From Prorocentrum cordatum (Eukaryota; Sar; Dinophyceae; Prorocentrales; Prorocentraceae), in NCBI GenBank assembly GCA_963575745.1, contig CAUYUJ010015008.1, forward strand, positions 297,014-361,013: 64,000 nucleotides of DNA. The letters are read 5' to 3'. Shown one piece after another: positions 1 to 10,559 of the stretch. Position 1 is the stretch's first letter. Every line of letters begins with the position of its first letter. The notes below the pieces were generated by a model. The model did not search any database and was not told where the DNA came from. It saw only the letters and a program-made list of their open reading frames with translations. Position numbers and translations under genes: made by a program.

Positions 1-1926
1 GCACCTCCACCCTGCGCGCTGCAGCTTGCACCAAATATCCACGCAAAATGCCATGGTCCAACACCCGACCAGGCTGAGACTGTAGGCAGGTTTGCAGCAG
101 CGGGGAGCAGCAAGCACCGCGCACCAAGCGTAGCCAGTCATGTTCCAACAACTCCTCAGGTGTCACGTTGCAATCACCAGCGATCATCCAAGCGTACACT
201 GCCGAGGCCACTCTTTTTACACACTTGCAGGCCTCCCAGATAATGGCCAGGTTTCTAGGAGAACGCCCTCCCACAGTGACTAAGTAGATGGAGATGCAGA
301 TCAGGCCTCCAGGGCTGCCCGCGTGCACGAGGGCTGCCACCACCCGTCCTGGTTCAATGCAGCCTCTCTCCAGGTAGGGCGCCTGGGTCACCTGGATGTT
401 CGTGCGCGCCTGCACAGCTACCCCTCCTTCCGCGCCGCCGTCAGGCGTCGGGGGGGCTTCCAGCCATTGTCCTCTCCAGCCAAGGTCTAGCGCATCAGCT
501 TGGACTTCAGGCAGCTTGACTTCGCTGGCATGGGTCTCCTGCGCCGGTACCACATCAGCAGTTGCCGTGGCGAGGTGCTTCATCAGTGCGCCGAATGAAT
601 TGACGTTGGCTGTGACCATATGAAGCCCATCACGATCGGAAGCGTCCAGTGCCCCGACGGGCGCGTCATTCCAAGCCGCTTGCCATCCCGCAGGCTCGTG
701 CTGGGCCTGATCAGGCAGTGGTAGTTCATGCGCTAGGGCCTGGGACTCCTCCTGGAAGGGGAGCTCCTCTTCCTTTCGCACATCAAGGGCAAGCTCTGCA
801 TCCAAAGTTGTGGTGACCACTCCCGTGGCATCAGAAGACTCATCAATTAGCGGCCGCTTCAGGGCCTCTAGCGTCGGGCTTGCAAGGCGGGCGACGCGGC
901 GAGCGCCGAAGCTCCAGCCCAGGCCGCCTGCAGGGACATCATGGGCAAGGGCACCGACCACCCCACCACTGTGGGCCTTGCCAGCGATGGCTGCGCCTTG
1001 GTCTGGTACGCAGGCCTCGCTCGGACTCGCTGGGAGGGCGATGGCGCGAGCATCGCAGCACCTTCTCATGCCGCCTTCACGATCAACCTGAGCGAGGGCA
1101 TCGACCACCCCACCGCCGTGGGCCTCGCTGGCGAGGGCTGCGTCCTGCCCAGGATCGAAGGCCTCGCTCGGACTTACTGGGCAGGCGACGCGGCGAGCGT
1201 CGCAGGCACTACCCAGGACGCGAAGGAGATCATCGCGTGCGAGGGCTTCGACCACCCCATTGCCATGGGCCTCGCTCGCGAGGGCCGCGCCCTGGTCTGG
1301 ATCACAGACCTCGTTCGGTCTTACTGGGCAGGCGACGGGGCGCGCGTCGCCGCTGCTGCCCAAGCCGCGAAGACGATCAGCACGTGCGAGGGCATCGACC
1401 ACCCCACCGCCGTGGGCCTCGCAAACTTGGGCTACGCCCCGGTCTGGAGCGCAGGCCAAGCCCGGACTTCCTGGGCGGGCGACGTGGCAGGCGTCGCAGC
1501 CACCGCCCAAGCCGCCAGGGGCTCCATGTTGTGCGAAGGCATCGACAACCCCACTGCCGGTGGCCTCGCGTGACATCGGCTCGCAACCACGAGCCTCGTA
1601 TACCGTCTTGTCTAGTGGCATCATCATCATCATCATCATCATCAGCATCATCATCATCATCATCACTATCACCATCTTAGCGTCCAGCAGCGCCACCTGC
1701 GCCCTCCTGTAGTGCACGTCGGCGTCGCTTGGCTTCCTGCCGAGAAGGTGCCTGGATGGCTCGCTTGACCGCATCCCGCAGATCTGCATCATCATCATCA
1801 GAGCCACCGAGCCACCAGCCAGCTGCAGCTGGCCCAACCCCAGCGAGTCGAGGTACGCCTGGAGTTCCTCCTTTGTGGCGCTGGCGAGCTCCTCCCCATC
1901 GAGATGCTCTGCCTTGGCTCGGGGGC
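1..1926 (-). CDS. EEP endonuclease ORF of LINE-like element A (partial, off left edge)
   Basis: One minus-strand frame is open from about 1926 to the left edge, over 600 codons. Its C-terminal part is an EEP nuclease: an N-terminal strand with TANVNSF (near 595-619), a QETH metal-binding motif (about 530-541), a GGVAVQ strand (about 405-427) and GDCN (about 167-178). Together these are the classic AP-endonuclease-like signature of LINE target-nicking enzymes. Upstream of it lie 144-bp repeats and a short Met run coded by an ATG microsatellite. The 5' end of the frame reads as a helical segment (EELASATKEEL) that looks like the C-terminus of ORF1. One extra C in the run at about 1921-1925 would join it to ORF1, so the two ORFs may once have been one. 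Confidence 0.75.
935..1573. repeat. Imperfect 144-bp tandem repeat, about 4.5 copies
   Basis: Units spaced 144 bp begin with GAGGGCATCGACCACCCC-like sequence near 947, 1091, 1235, 1379 and 1523. The period is a multiple of three and both strands stay open across it. The plus strand reads a 48-residue repeat (IDHPTAVGLA...RTYWAGD). The minus strand reads EAHGGGVVDALA-type repeats in the same frame as the endonuclease downstream. The continuous minus frame makes that the likelier coding strand, but I cannot settle it from this window. Confidence 0.7.
1618..1677. repeat. (CAT)n microsatellite
   Basis: About 18 CAT triplets, broken by single CAG, CAC and TAT units. On the minus strand they read as a poly-methionine run inside the element A frame, which argues for late microsatellite growth rather than selected protein sequence. 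Confidence 0.9.
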
Positions 1927-2865
1927 CACCTGCCGCGGCGCCGCCGCCGGGAGCCCTGCCGGATGGCGCTCGCGCCTGGCTGGGTGGGGCTGCGGCGCGG
2001 CAGCGCGGACCTCTTTCAAAACTTGTCGGAACTTCTCCTGCAGCTGCGCGGGGGGCCCCATGCCCTGCATGACCTCGGCCATCGCTGCAAGCGACCAGCG
2101 CCCGCTGCCACCGCCATCAGCCCCAGGGGGTTTCTCAACCGGGCTGGGCGCGCCGCTGCAAATCTGCGCACGGTCTGCCGTGGCCGCCACGAGCGGAGCC
2201 CTCGCCTCTGCGATCGCGGCCTCGCCCTCCTCGACCTTCTTCTGCATCTTCGCGATGGCAGCCTTCGTCTCGACCGCGGCCCGTTGCCAGCGAACCTGTT
2301 GGTTCTCCAGCTGGGCCATCTTCTCTGACAGCGCAGTATGCTTGATGGGCGCTGGCTTGGCGTCGAACAGCTCTCCGCGGAGCTTGCCCCTCTCTGCCTT
2401 GTGCTCTGAGGCCAGCTTCTCGACAGCAGCTGGCATGGACCTCGTTTTGCCCAAGTGCTCGACGTGGCCGCCCAGCTCGGCGATCCTGGCCTTGTGGTGA
2501 CCGCGTCGGCTTCCACCATCTCCGCATCTTCGTCGGCGGCTGCCAGGGGCTTCTGCTTGGCCTGTCGCAGCTCTCGCTGCAGCTGCTCCACTTTGCTTGT
2601 GCATTGCCAGCAGCTGTTTCTCCATCGGCTTGTCGGCGCCGCCTGCCTTCCCCCCCTTGTCGGCCCGCGGCGCTCGGGCTGGGCAAGAGGCCGGGTCGGC
2701 CCCGCGCGCCTCGGGCTTCCCCAGGAACGCCGTGGCTTTGGCGATGCCGCAAGAGTGACAGGCCAGCTTGTCTGCGAAGTTGATGAAGGGCTTCCCATTC
2801 CGCCCTGTGCACCACTTGCAGCACCATGTCGTTCTCTGCTGATCGCGGCGGCCCGCGGGCGCCAT
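1921..2865 (-). pseudogene. ORF1 (gag-like) of LINE-like element A, frameshifted
   Basis: The likely start is the ATG at 2865-2863 (MAPAGRRDQQR). The N-terminus has paired cysteines (CCKWC ... CHSCG), probably a zinc finger that binds nucleic acid. A Lys/Glu/Gln-rich coiled coil follows (KVEQLQREL; later KMQKKVEEGEAAIAEAR). The coding frame shifts near 2595, returns near 2505, and shifts again at the C run near 1921-1925. The coiled coil reads well only if those switches are allowed, so the copy is broken or the assembly has indels. A nucleic-acid-binding, self-associating ORF1 protein is inferred from position and composition; no named family was recognised. Confidence 0.6.
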
Positions 2866-3033
2866 CGCGGCCCGACTGCCGGCGCGCGGGGGCCACGAGG
2901 TGCAGTTCCCAACAGGCAACGATAGCCAGAGCGGCCTTGACAGCGTCGTGGCTCTCCAAGAGATTCGCTCAAAGCGCGACCCCTCGCGCTCAGAACGCCC
3001 TCTCGGACTCGCGGTCGTCCGGGGGCGCATTGC

Positions 3034-3055
3034 CTTGAGCCAAAATGGCTACGGA
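3034..3055 (-). other. Dinoflagellate spliced leader (DinoSL), exact copy
   Basis: The minus strand reads T-CCGTAGCCATTTTGG-CTCAAG, identical to the conserved 22-nt DinoSL (first base variable) that trans-splicing adds to dinoflagellate nuclear mRNAs. Here GC follows the final AG rather than the GT splice donor expected in an SL RNA gene. So this is SL sequence fixed in DNA through a processed mRNA, not an SL RNA gene. It sits 169 nt upstream of the ORF1 start of element A. Confidence 0.95.
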
Positions 3056-3200
3056 ATAGATGCTCTGGGTTTTCTGCCGTGCTCCTTCGTGTTCCGCCGT
3101 CTTCATGTGTGTTCAACCGTGCTCCTGTGTATGGCGTCATGGTCCTGCTCTGCCGTGCTCCTGTGCGCTGTGCCGTCCTCCTGTGTGTTCTGCCGCGCCC
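3056..3200. repeat. Imperfect TGCTCCTGTGTGTTC-type repeats
   Basis: Irregular repeats of TGCTCCTGTGTG and TTCTGCCGTGCTCC separate element A from the helicase relic. The frame stays open through them toward the helicase, but the residues (Cys/Val/Leu runs) reflect the repeat and are probably not helicase sequence. Confidence 0.6.
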
Positions 3201-5130
3201 CGGCCCAAGGCGAAGCGGCAGGTCTCCTGCTGGCGGAGGCCTCGGCGACGCTGGAGCGCACCGTCGACGACCCCGACCACCCCAGCGCCAACCAGCGCAC
3301 GGGCACACCCGCACTGACGGCTCAGCAGGCGGAAGATTCCCCGGGCAGCGTCTTCCAACGACTGTTGCCGGCCCCCGAGGAGGAACACCTGGGGCGCACC
3401 TGCGACCTGCGCCGCGCCAACGACGCCCAACGACGCTGCGTGCTTGCGACCCAGAACTCTCTCCTTACCCCATGTCACGGGCCTCCCGGAACCGGGAAGA
3501 CCAAGGTCGCGGCCTGCGTGGCGGACGCCCACATGTCGCGCCTCGCCCCAGGGTGGGGCGTAGGGTGTTTTGGCGGCGCCGCCGGATCCATGGACAACCT
3601 GGCAGAGCAAATCGGAAAGAACCCGAACCCAGCCAACAAGGACCTGTTCCCGCGCATGGCCGCGCGCCTCGCACACGAGGACAAGTTAAAGGGCAGCGTA
3701 GCCAAAACGATCACCGTCGTCGCCAAGTACGCCAATATGTACAACATATCGGAGGACGAGGTCACCACGGGGAACGCAAACTGGTTCCACAAGTTCCGAG
3801 CGGAAGTCACGACAGAGGCAAAACCTATCCTGGCCACACACGAGGCGGGAGCCGACCTCTGGGACAAGAAATTCCTCATATGTCTCCTCGACGAGGCAGG
3901 GCAGACGTCCGAGCCCATGGCCATCATGTCCCTGAAACACGCTGTCAGATGCGGGGCCAGTGCGGTCCTCTTCGGCGACGAGCGGCAGCTGTGCCCGACG
4001 GTCAAATCCCAGCAGGCACTGCGCTGGGGGCTAGGAGTGCCCATTCTCGCCAACTACGCGGCAGCCACAGGGGACATCCCCGAGTGCAACGTCATTCTGG
4101 AGGAGTGCAATCGGATCCATCCGTCCCTGCTCGCGTGGCCCTCGCCCACGTTCTACGGGGGCAGGCTAGTCTCCGCCATCCTGGACCCCCTGCTGCAGCG
4201 ACCATGCGCCGAAGGACTGGAGCGGCCGCTCGCACGGCCTTTGAACGACCAAGAATACGAAGCAGCAAAGGACGAGGACGGCAACTAGGGAATCGGCGGC
4301 ACCGTCTACGACCGGCATCGCTTCATACTTGCTCACATCCCCTCGCAAGAGGTCCAGTCCACGATCCAGGGCGGCCGCGCCAACTTTCACGAAGCACGCG
4401 CAGTGGTTGCCCTGGTGAAGGCCCTCGCACCATGGGTACGAAGGACCAACAGCACCATCCTCGCACAGTCGGCGCGCAAGCTCCAGCTGACCCCCGCACT
4501 GGCAGGCAACCCCTGCACGGCGCACGACATCAGACGCTGCTCGCGGGCGGCGCAAGGGGGAGGATCCGAGATGAACACGGGCGGCCCCGGCCCCCTGCGC
4601 CAACAGGGGCAGGGCAGCTCCAACTCCTCTCAGGCCGGCAAGGGGCCCGCGGGAGGGACATGGATCAATCGCGCCACGGCAGCAAACGGCCTGAGCGAAC
4701 GCTTCAGAAGTATCGCAGACCTGTTCCCAGACCTCCTGGAAAGCGAGGCGATCCGTGTCACCGCCATCGACGCCGCCCAGGGACAAGAGGCGTCCGTCGT
4801 CATCCTGATGACCACCCGTGCCAACTCCATGCTCAATTGGGGCCATGTGGACGACCGGCACCGCATCAACGTGGGGCTGACGCGCCCACAGTGCAACCTT
4901 ATCATGACCGCGGACGCAAGGATGTTCCGCACGGCCACAGACGCTGCACTCCATCACCTGAGCACCTGGGCCCGGAAGGCAGACCTCGCCATCGAATTCC
5001 ACCTCAACCGGGACGGATCACTGCGCCAGTCCAAAGCTGATTCAAGCGTCTTCAAGGACGACCCCCCCGAGACTGCCAACTCAGAAGAAGGCCCGGCTGT
5101 TAGCGGAAGCCGACCACAGACGAAAGGAGA
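3190..5130 (+). pseudogene. UPF1-like superfamily 1 helicase, in-frame TAG
   Basis: SF1 motifs occur in order in one frame: Walker A GPPGTGKT (about 3478-3503), DEAGQTSEP motif II (about 3890-3915), GDERQLCPTV motif III (about 3975-4005), NRIHPSLL motif IV region (about 4108-4130), IDAAQGQE motif V (about 4765-4795) and NVGLTR motif VI (about 4870-4890). This pattern is that of the UPF1/SMG-2/senataxin group, ATP-driven RNA/DNA unwinding enzymes. A TAG at 4286-4288 splits the two RecA domains, although the same frame resumes at once. The N-terminus before about 3230 is missing or replaced by low-complexity sequence. Probably a decayed retrogene; no introns are evident. Confidence 0.8.
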
Positions 5131-5135
5131 ATGCA

Positions 5136-6504
5136 GTGATCAAGGCCCGCCAGGCTCAACAGGCTGGCTTCTCGGCGCGCGCCGACCTACCGCTCCCCGC
5201 CGACCACGGCTGGAAGGACCTGGAGGGCGACGTCAACGCTGCAGCGGTGAGGCTACTAGGCTGCCCAGCATTCGGACCCTGCCTACTATGGTGCCTCGGA
5301 CTACATCCGCACCAGTACGGCGTTGCGGATCAGCCTGCGGAGCCCAGCCTGCGGAACAGGAAGGGATGGAGCATGAACGGGTACCTCTTTTTCTGCTCTG
5401 CACTTGTAGGACTGGACGCCGGCAACCTGGTTTACACGGCGGTCTTCGCGACAATCATGTGGGCCATCGGACTCGGAGTCACGGACAACGACAACGCCCA
5501 CGCAGTCGACCCCGACCTGATCCCACCCCGAAGGGACCAGCCGAACATGCCGAGAACGTGGCACGTTATGGAAGCCTGCATCCCCGCCGACGTCCCCAGG
5601 CGCAGACCCAAATGCTGGCAGCCGTCCACCTGCAAGTGCCACAAGCACAAGGAGCCACCCACACCGCCAGTGTTTCAAGCATTCTGCGACATGGGCCCGA
5701 GGGGGCGCCCGGCCACTGCTTTCAACAGCCTCCTGGACAGCGCCGGAGCAATTCTGGGAGCTATCCAGGCCAAGATCCTACTCGCCTCGTCCCTGCCCAT
5801 GCAACGCGAACCACGCCCCTGCCTGTATCCGCACGGGGCCGCCGGGGGCATTGGCGACGTGATCGAGGCCATCCTTGGCTTATGCGAGCCGTACCGCCCG
5901 CGCGACAAGACGGCTCGTGACCAGCTAGGCGCACTGTTCGGACTACAGTGGCGGCACTTCAAGGAGCTGCACTCGGTGCTGGAGCTCCTGATCACTGCGG
6001 TGTCCCGCTTAGTCATGGTCGCCCACCACCACCCCCTGGCCAAGAGTGCGAACTGTCCCGCGACCTGGAGGGACCTCGAGGCTAAGAAATTCCCACTCCA
6101 GGCCACCCTCGCGGTCATCGGAGGCACCGTGTCTACCGCCGACCTGTCAGCCCTGGCGTACCAGGAGTGCGCCGCAGGTGCACTCTACGTTGACGTGCTC
6201 GTGTCCGGCATCGGCCTCACCGACGATAGGTGGGGGGAACTCATTCGCGCGCCTGAACCTGGACGCGCCCGCCCCTCCCGAGCCACGCCCTGGAGTGACG
6301 CTAAGGCCCCCGTGGATAGACGACCGAGACACCAGGTGGACGAAGGAACAGAACAAGGCCGAGTTCTACTGCCAAGGGTGTCTACGCGGCACTTTCAAGC
6401 ACGACAGAAGCGCCTACGTCAGCAAGCGGATCCGCCAGATCATTACGGTCAACAGGCTGACGGAGTACTACCAAGGATGGGACCTCACCTGGCTGCGCAT
6501 CTGA
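5136..6504 (+). pseudogene. C-terminal extension following the SF1 helicase, function unknown
   Basis: After a frame change near 5060-5135 the plus strand stays open in protein-like composition. It has Lys/Arg-rich helices (EADHRRKENAVIKARQAQQ), a hydrophobic stretch near 5385-5480 (MNGYLFFCSALVGL, AVFATIMWAIGLG) that could be a membrane hairpin or a buried core, and a Cys/His cluster (CWQPSTCKCHKHK, about 5611-5650). A second frame change near 6250-6300 leads to a segment with CQGC and FKHDRSAYVSKRIRQII and a stop at 6502-6504. I recognise no family. Collinearity suggests it belonged to the same transcript as the helicase. Confidence 0.45.
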
Positions 6505-6522
6505 TGCTGGACCACGAAGGCC

Positions 6523-8202
6523 ATGGAAGAGCGCCAGCCCATTCCAGACGACGTGGACTTCAAGGACTGGATCAACGACCGCCCCGACGACACGCTGGTG
6601 CGCACAACGCGCGCCCTGCCAGGACTGTGTCCGACGTCAACACCTACGGCCCTAACACCCCTGGAGCACCTGCTGGTCCCGCTGGAAGGCGACCTGAACC
6701 CGCTCAATGTCGGAACCACCCTCCCTGCCAGTAACACGAACGACGATCGCCTGATCTCTCACTTCTACAAGAAGAATGTCGGCATCTGGCGATGCGACGG
6801 CTGCCCCCGGGGCACAGAGGGACACAGGCGGGAAACAGGGCTGGTTTTCCCTGGCATGTATGGGCACGCCGCTGACCCAGAAGTACTCCGCACCGGCTTC
6901 ACCCTGGTCCACGGGCCCCCACCCATACCGCGAATGAGGGGGATGTTCCTGACAAAGCGCTGGCACGCAGGCTGGTGCTGCAAGGAATGCCTGATCCACC
7001 AGTGTGACACGGCCCCGTCAGCAGTGAAACAAGCACTCGACAGGCACGGCCCTGACGTATACCCTAGCGTAGGAGCCAAACCTCTCGCCGCACTACCGGG
7101 CACCCCCGCCTCGTCGTCAGACGTCGCAGCACGCCCCAGCCTGAAGGAAGTGCAGCGACGCGCCTCTGCCTGGGACGAGGAGGCACGCATGCATCAGGAG
7201 CGCCTTCACAATTCACTGCAACAACGCCTGGCCTGGGAGCGGCGACCGGCGGACAGGGAGACGCGCGCAGAGGCGGCGGCACAGATCAGGGGCGAAGGCG
7301 ACGAGGAGACGCACGGCCGACGGGCCAGGCACACAGACCCCAGCCAGCCCACGGCCTCAGCCCAGCCAACCGCCGGGCACACGTCCAGCAGCGAGCCCCA
7401 GCAGCACGCCGCCCCCCGAGCGGGCGCGCGCCCCGACCGCACCTCCAACCAGGCTGAATGCCCAAGACCCGCCAAGGAAAGGCGCCTGACACCCTGCCCG
7501 CCCACTCACGGTGGCGACTCACTCCCGCCCACTCCGCGCGGCGACGAGCCGGCCCTGGCCCCGCCCGCCACGAGACCTACAGTTACCAAGTCTGCAGGGG
7601 CGCCACCGGCCGTCGGCGCGGCACCTGAACCCCCCCCAAGCGCACGGCACCAAGCAGCCGCGAGCGGCAGCAAGGGCGAGTCCCGGACGCGCCCATCCAA
7701 GGCTCCTTTCGCCCGCTCGCAACGGACAGCCCGTGCATCCAGGGCGGCGACTACGCGGCCATCAGGAGCGACCCCCCCCCCGCGCCAGGTGGTTCAGCTC
7801 GGCGGACAGCGCCGAGCCCCTGTCGACGCAGCCCCTGGGCGGAACGGCATTCGGACCCGCCCTCAACGTCTTGGCCCGCGAACAGGACGGGCGGACCCTG
7901 ATCGTCCAGATCGGCAGCGAGTGACTGGAAGTCTGGGGCGCCGGTACCAGGACGCTACGCGCGAACGTCCTCCGCAACGACGCAGCGCCCCGGACAGCAG
8001 CCTTCCTGGGCAGAACCTACAGCGAGGCACACGGGGTGCAGGCACCAGCGGCCCCCGCCAGTCCCTGGCTCGGCGCCGGCATCGAGGGCGACAAAATGAC
8101 GCCCCCAGGACGGGCTCAGCCCGACCCCAAGCTCGAACCTTGCGCGTCGCGAGCGGACACACAAGATCCCCCCTGCGAACCTGCACCCCTTGTGCCCCCT
8201 AA
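6523..8202 (+). CDS. Hypothetical protein: Cys-containing N-terminus, long disordered tail
   Basis: Open for 559 codons from an ATG 19 nt after the previous stop. Residues 1-180 look folded and contain paired cysteines (CDGC; CCKEC, then HQC) that could bind zinc. A charged helix follows (RRASAWDEEARMHQERLHNSLQQRLAWERR). The remainder is Pro/Arg/Ala/Thr-rich low complexity, likely disordered. It continues the helicase-linked block on the same strand, so it is probably another piece of one large broken gene. Function unknown. Confidence 0.45.
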   Translation: MEERQPIPDDVDFKDWINDRPDDTLVRTTRALPGLCPTSTPTALTPLEHLLVPLEGDLNPLNVGTTLPASNTNDDRLISHFYKKNVGIWRCDGCPRGTEGHRRETGLVFPGMYGHAADPEVLRTGFTLVHGPPPIPRMRGMFLTKRWHAGWCCKECLIHQCDTAPSAVKQALDRHGPDVYPSVGAKPLAALPGTPASSSDVAARPSLKEVQRRASAWDEEARMHQERLHNSLQQRLAWERRPADRETRAEAAAQIRGEGDEETHGRRARHTDPSQPTASAQPTAGHTSSSEPQQHAAPRAGARPDRTSNQAECPRPAKERRLTPCPPTHGGDSLPPTPRGDEPALAPPATRPTVTKSAGAPPAVGAAPEPPPSARHQAAASGSKGESRTRPSKAPFARSQRTARASRAATTRPSGATPPPRQVVQLGGQRRAPVDAAPGRNGIRTRPQRLGPRTGRADPDRPDRQRVTGSLGRRYQDATRERPPQRRSAPDSSLPGQNLQRGTRGAGTSGPRQSLARRRHRGRQNDAPRTGSARPQARTLRVASGHTRSPLRTCTPCAP

Positions 8203-8345
8203 GTAGGAGGACCCTGACTGGACCAACGACGACCAGGAACAAGAGAAGAAGCTGAGGCTCGCAGAGGCCTTAAGCAGGGCCCACGCCGTCTCCTCACCCT
8301 CAGACTCCGACACAGTCGAGGAGGGCCAAGCCAAGGCGAGCCCTC

Positions 8346-9201
8346 GTGACGAACGACGCAGCAGTCCCGAGCGCGACTCAAGCAGTACCTACCAGACCCA
8401 GCCAGCCGGCGCACCCACGGAACCGATCTCGTTTCTGGCGGCCGCTGCCGACAACCGGGCGCTGCACGCGCGGCCCAGATCCAAAGGCCCAGAAGACAGG
8501 CCCCCCGCGCTCAACCCCCTCCCTGCGCATGAGCTCGGGCGCGTGCGCGGCAGGGCGCGGGGACCAGTTGCCTGGGAGTCATACGAGACTGCGGCGAGGC
8601 GCGCGCCCAAAGAAACTGGCGACCGGACCCGTGCTGAAGAGCACGACCGCGACCGCGACCGCGACCGCCACAAGGGCGCAGCGGGAGCACCGTGGCGCAA
8701 GCAAGACGCCAACGACTGGGACAGAGAACCAGGGAGCGCTACTGGGATCAGGACCGAGACAGTGGCAGGGGCACAGGGGGCACCCCCTGGCGCCAGCCAG
8801 AACCACGCAGCTCTCACCGCAGGGACGATCGCCGCAACCCTGACCCCAGCTGCCCACGGACAGTCTTCTGCGTCGGCTGGCAGCGCCGCCTACACGAGAC
8901 AGCAGTCACACACCTGAAGAGGCTGCAGGCCGAGGGGGGATGCCACTTCAACGCAACCTGGCACTCGCAGCGCAGGCATATGCGCAAGGAGCAAGGCAAA
9001 GGCAAATCCAAACACCAGGTCGCTATGCACCCGCAAAACTGGCAACAATGGATAATCGACACATTTCTGGAAGACATGGACAGCAGCAACCATCGCGCGG
9101 AGGCGTGGTCTCGCAACACCGGCGTCTACGTGGATGGACTGGGATCGGGAGAAGGCCCTGTGCCAGGACGCCCAAAAGAAAAGAGAGGTCGCCAAAGGTG
9201 A
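8346..9201 (+). pseudogene. Tail of the helicase-linked coding block
   Basis: Frames change repeatedly. Around 8640-8670 a GACCGC hexamer repeat codes for Arg/Asp or Asp/Arg runs. The end (8870-9200) reads as a compact segment with VGWQRRLHETAVTHLKRL and NWQQWIIDTFLEDM before a basic tail and a stop. Reading sense in the last 100 codons on the same strand as the helicase suggests the gene's C-terminus. No family recognised. Confidence 0.35.
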
Positions 9202-9309
9202 AGGGCGCGGAGAGGACCGGGCGCGCAGCTCCGGGCACAACGACAACTGGACCGGAAAACGCCCTAGGCGCTGACCAGCCTGCGACCGGGCCTCCCCTCA
9301 CTGACACGG

Positions 9310-9690
9310 CACGCCGCGACCGCCCTCCCACGCCCCCAACAACGTGCGGCAAGGTCCTGGTCCCACCCACTGTTGGCCACGCCCACCACCTGTTCCCCCT
9401 TCCTCCTCCCTCTTCAACTGGCTTGGGACCGTGCACCCCCCTGCTCGCGCAACGCGACCGCCCTCCTACGTTCCCACAACTTGCGGCAAGGTCAAGTTCC
9501 TAACCCACCGCTAGACACGCCCCCCACCTGTGCCCCCTTCCCCCCCCCTCTTCACCTGACGTGGGACCGCGTGTCCTCCCTTCCCCCCCCTACCTGTGCC
9601 CCCGCAGCACTTGAGACGAGAGCTGTCCACGCACGGCGACCGCTTGCTGGCCCACCTGGTCTCCGACTGCACCTGCCCCCCCCCCCTCAC
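9310..9690. repeat. C-rich tandem repeat, about 139-bp period
   Basis: Two diverged copies share ACGTGCGGCAAGGTC / ACTTGCGGCAAGGTC (near 9343 and 9481), a CCACCTGT(T/G)CCCCC stretch and GGGACCG(T/C)G. Long C runs follow to 9680 and again at 9832-9857. No gene is seen between 9202 and 9880. Confidence 0.6.
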
Positions 9691-9879
9691 CTACCTGTAA
9701 CGTGTTCTGGGAGCGTGTGTCCTACCTGTGCCCATCGGGGCCCAGTCCCCACACGCGAGCACCCACGGTGCGGGCTGGCACGACGACGGCTGGCGAGGCG
9801 CGCCGGCCTTTCTCCTCCGTGTTCGCTTCTTTCCCCCCCCCGCCCCCCCCCCCCTCCCATGGCGGCAGCGCCCGGTGTC

Positions 9880-10550
9880 GCACCACTGAATGCTGTGCAC
9901 GAGCCCGCGCATCATCATCTGTCGTATCCAATTGATGTGCCCTAAAAGGAGACATTCAGTCGGCTGCTTCAAGTCTTTGCTTCACAAAGACTTAATAACA
10001 GACTCAGCATCTATGGTCAAAGTGACCTTGATGCCCAGGCTGCCAACTCAAGCATGTCTTTCAACTGAGTGGGAGCGAGCGGCCCTGCGTGGAGCTCGTG
10101 CAGAGTCGCGATCGTGGGATAACAGTCCTCCAAATTATGGGCAGCTGCTAGTGTCTCTGCTGAATAGCTCGAGCGGACTTGCTAGCGGTGAGACTTGAAA
10201 TGCGCGTCGATCAAGTGGACGACGGGCTTAACAGATGGCGTGTTTCCACGCCGTAGCAGGTTTGCCCCGCGAATACCATAGCCCTCGACGTCGTCATCGG
10301 CGTTTCCACCCAGGCGTCGGCAACATGAGTCGCTGTGCAGGTCGACCTCGCCCGTAGGGGTCATCGCCTGATAAGCGATCTTCTTGGGACAGGCCAGCAG
10401 TTCCCTGGTGGTCGCGTTCAGTCGTCGTACTTGCACATTGGTCGGTTCTTGGACACGCTGTAGAGATACGACATACAACATCAACCACACCTGGGTGATT
10501 AATGCATGCGCCAGCGCGCCTCTGAGGCTGACGAACATGTCTGCAACCAT
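9880..10550 (-). pseudogene. Copia RNase H domain
   Basis: The domain begins with a TPTGEVDLHSD strand whose Asp (about 10330-10345) is the first catalytic residue. It continues with GYGIRGANLL (copia connection), then VRSSYSAETLAAAHNLED with the catalytic Glu, LTIDAESVIKSL, and ends with GHINWIRQMMMRGLVHSIQWCDT at about 9960-9885. These are the standard copia RNase H segments. They are spread over three frames, with a TAG at about 10190-10188. The enzyme would degrade the RNA strand of the RNA:DNA hybrid. The match stops abruptly at a C-rich repeat. Confidence 0.75.
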
Positions 10551-10559
10551 CTTGGGCGC

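Larger units (their letters stand above)
1..3055 (-). mobile_element. LINE-like non-LTR retroelement A, 5' part, headed by a spliced leader
   Basis: Read on the minus strand the order is DinoSL (3055-3034), a short leader, an ORF1 with a zinc finger and coiled coil (from 2865), then an ORF with an endonuclease/exonuclease/phosphatase (EEP) domain that leaves the window at position 1. ORF1 followed by an EEP endonuclease is the usual layout of LINE-type elements. The reverse transcriptase would lie left of the window and is not seen. The spliced leader fixes the 5' end and implies that the copied RNA was a trans-spliced mRNA. ORF1 is broken by frameshifts, so this copy is unlikely to be active as read. 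Confidence 0.75.

Noticed and set aside
3034-3055. SL RNA gene
   Set aside because: No GT donor or Sm-site-bearing intron follows the leader; GC follows instead and a protein ORF lies downstream.
7200-8600. Minus-strand ORFs rich in Arg, Gly and Leu opposite the helicase-linked block
   Set aside because: They mirror the Pro/Arg/Ala codons of the plus strand at high GC and have no motifs.
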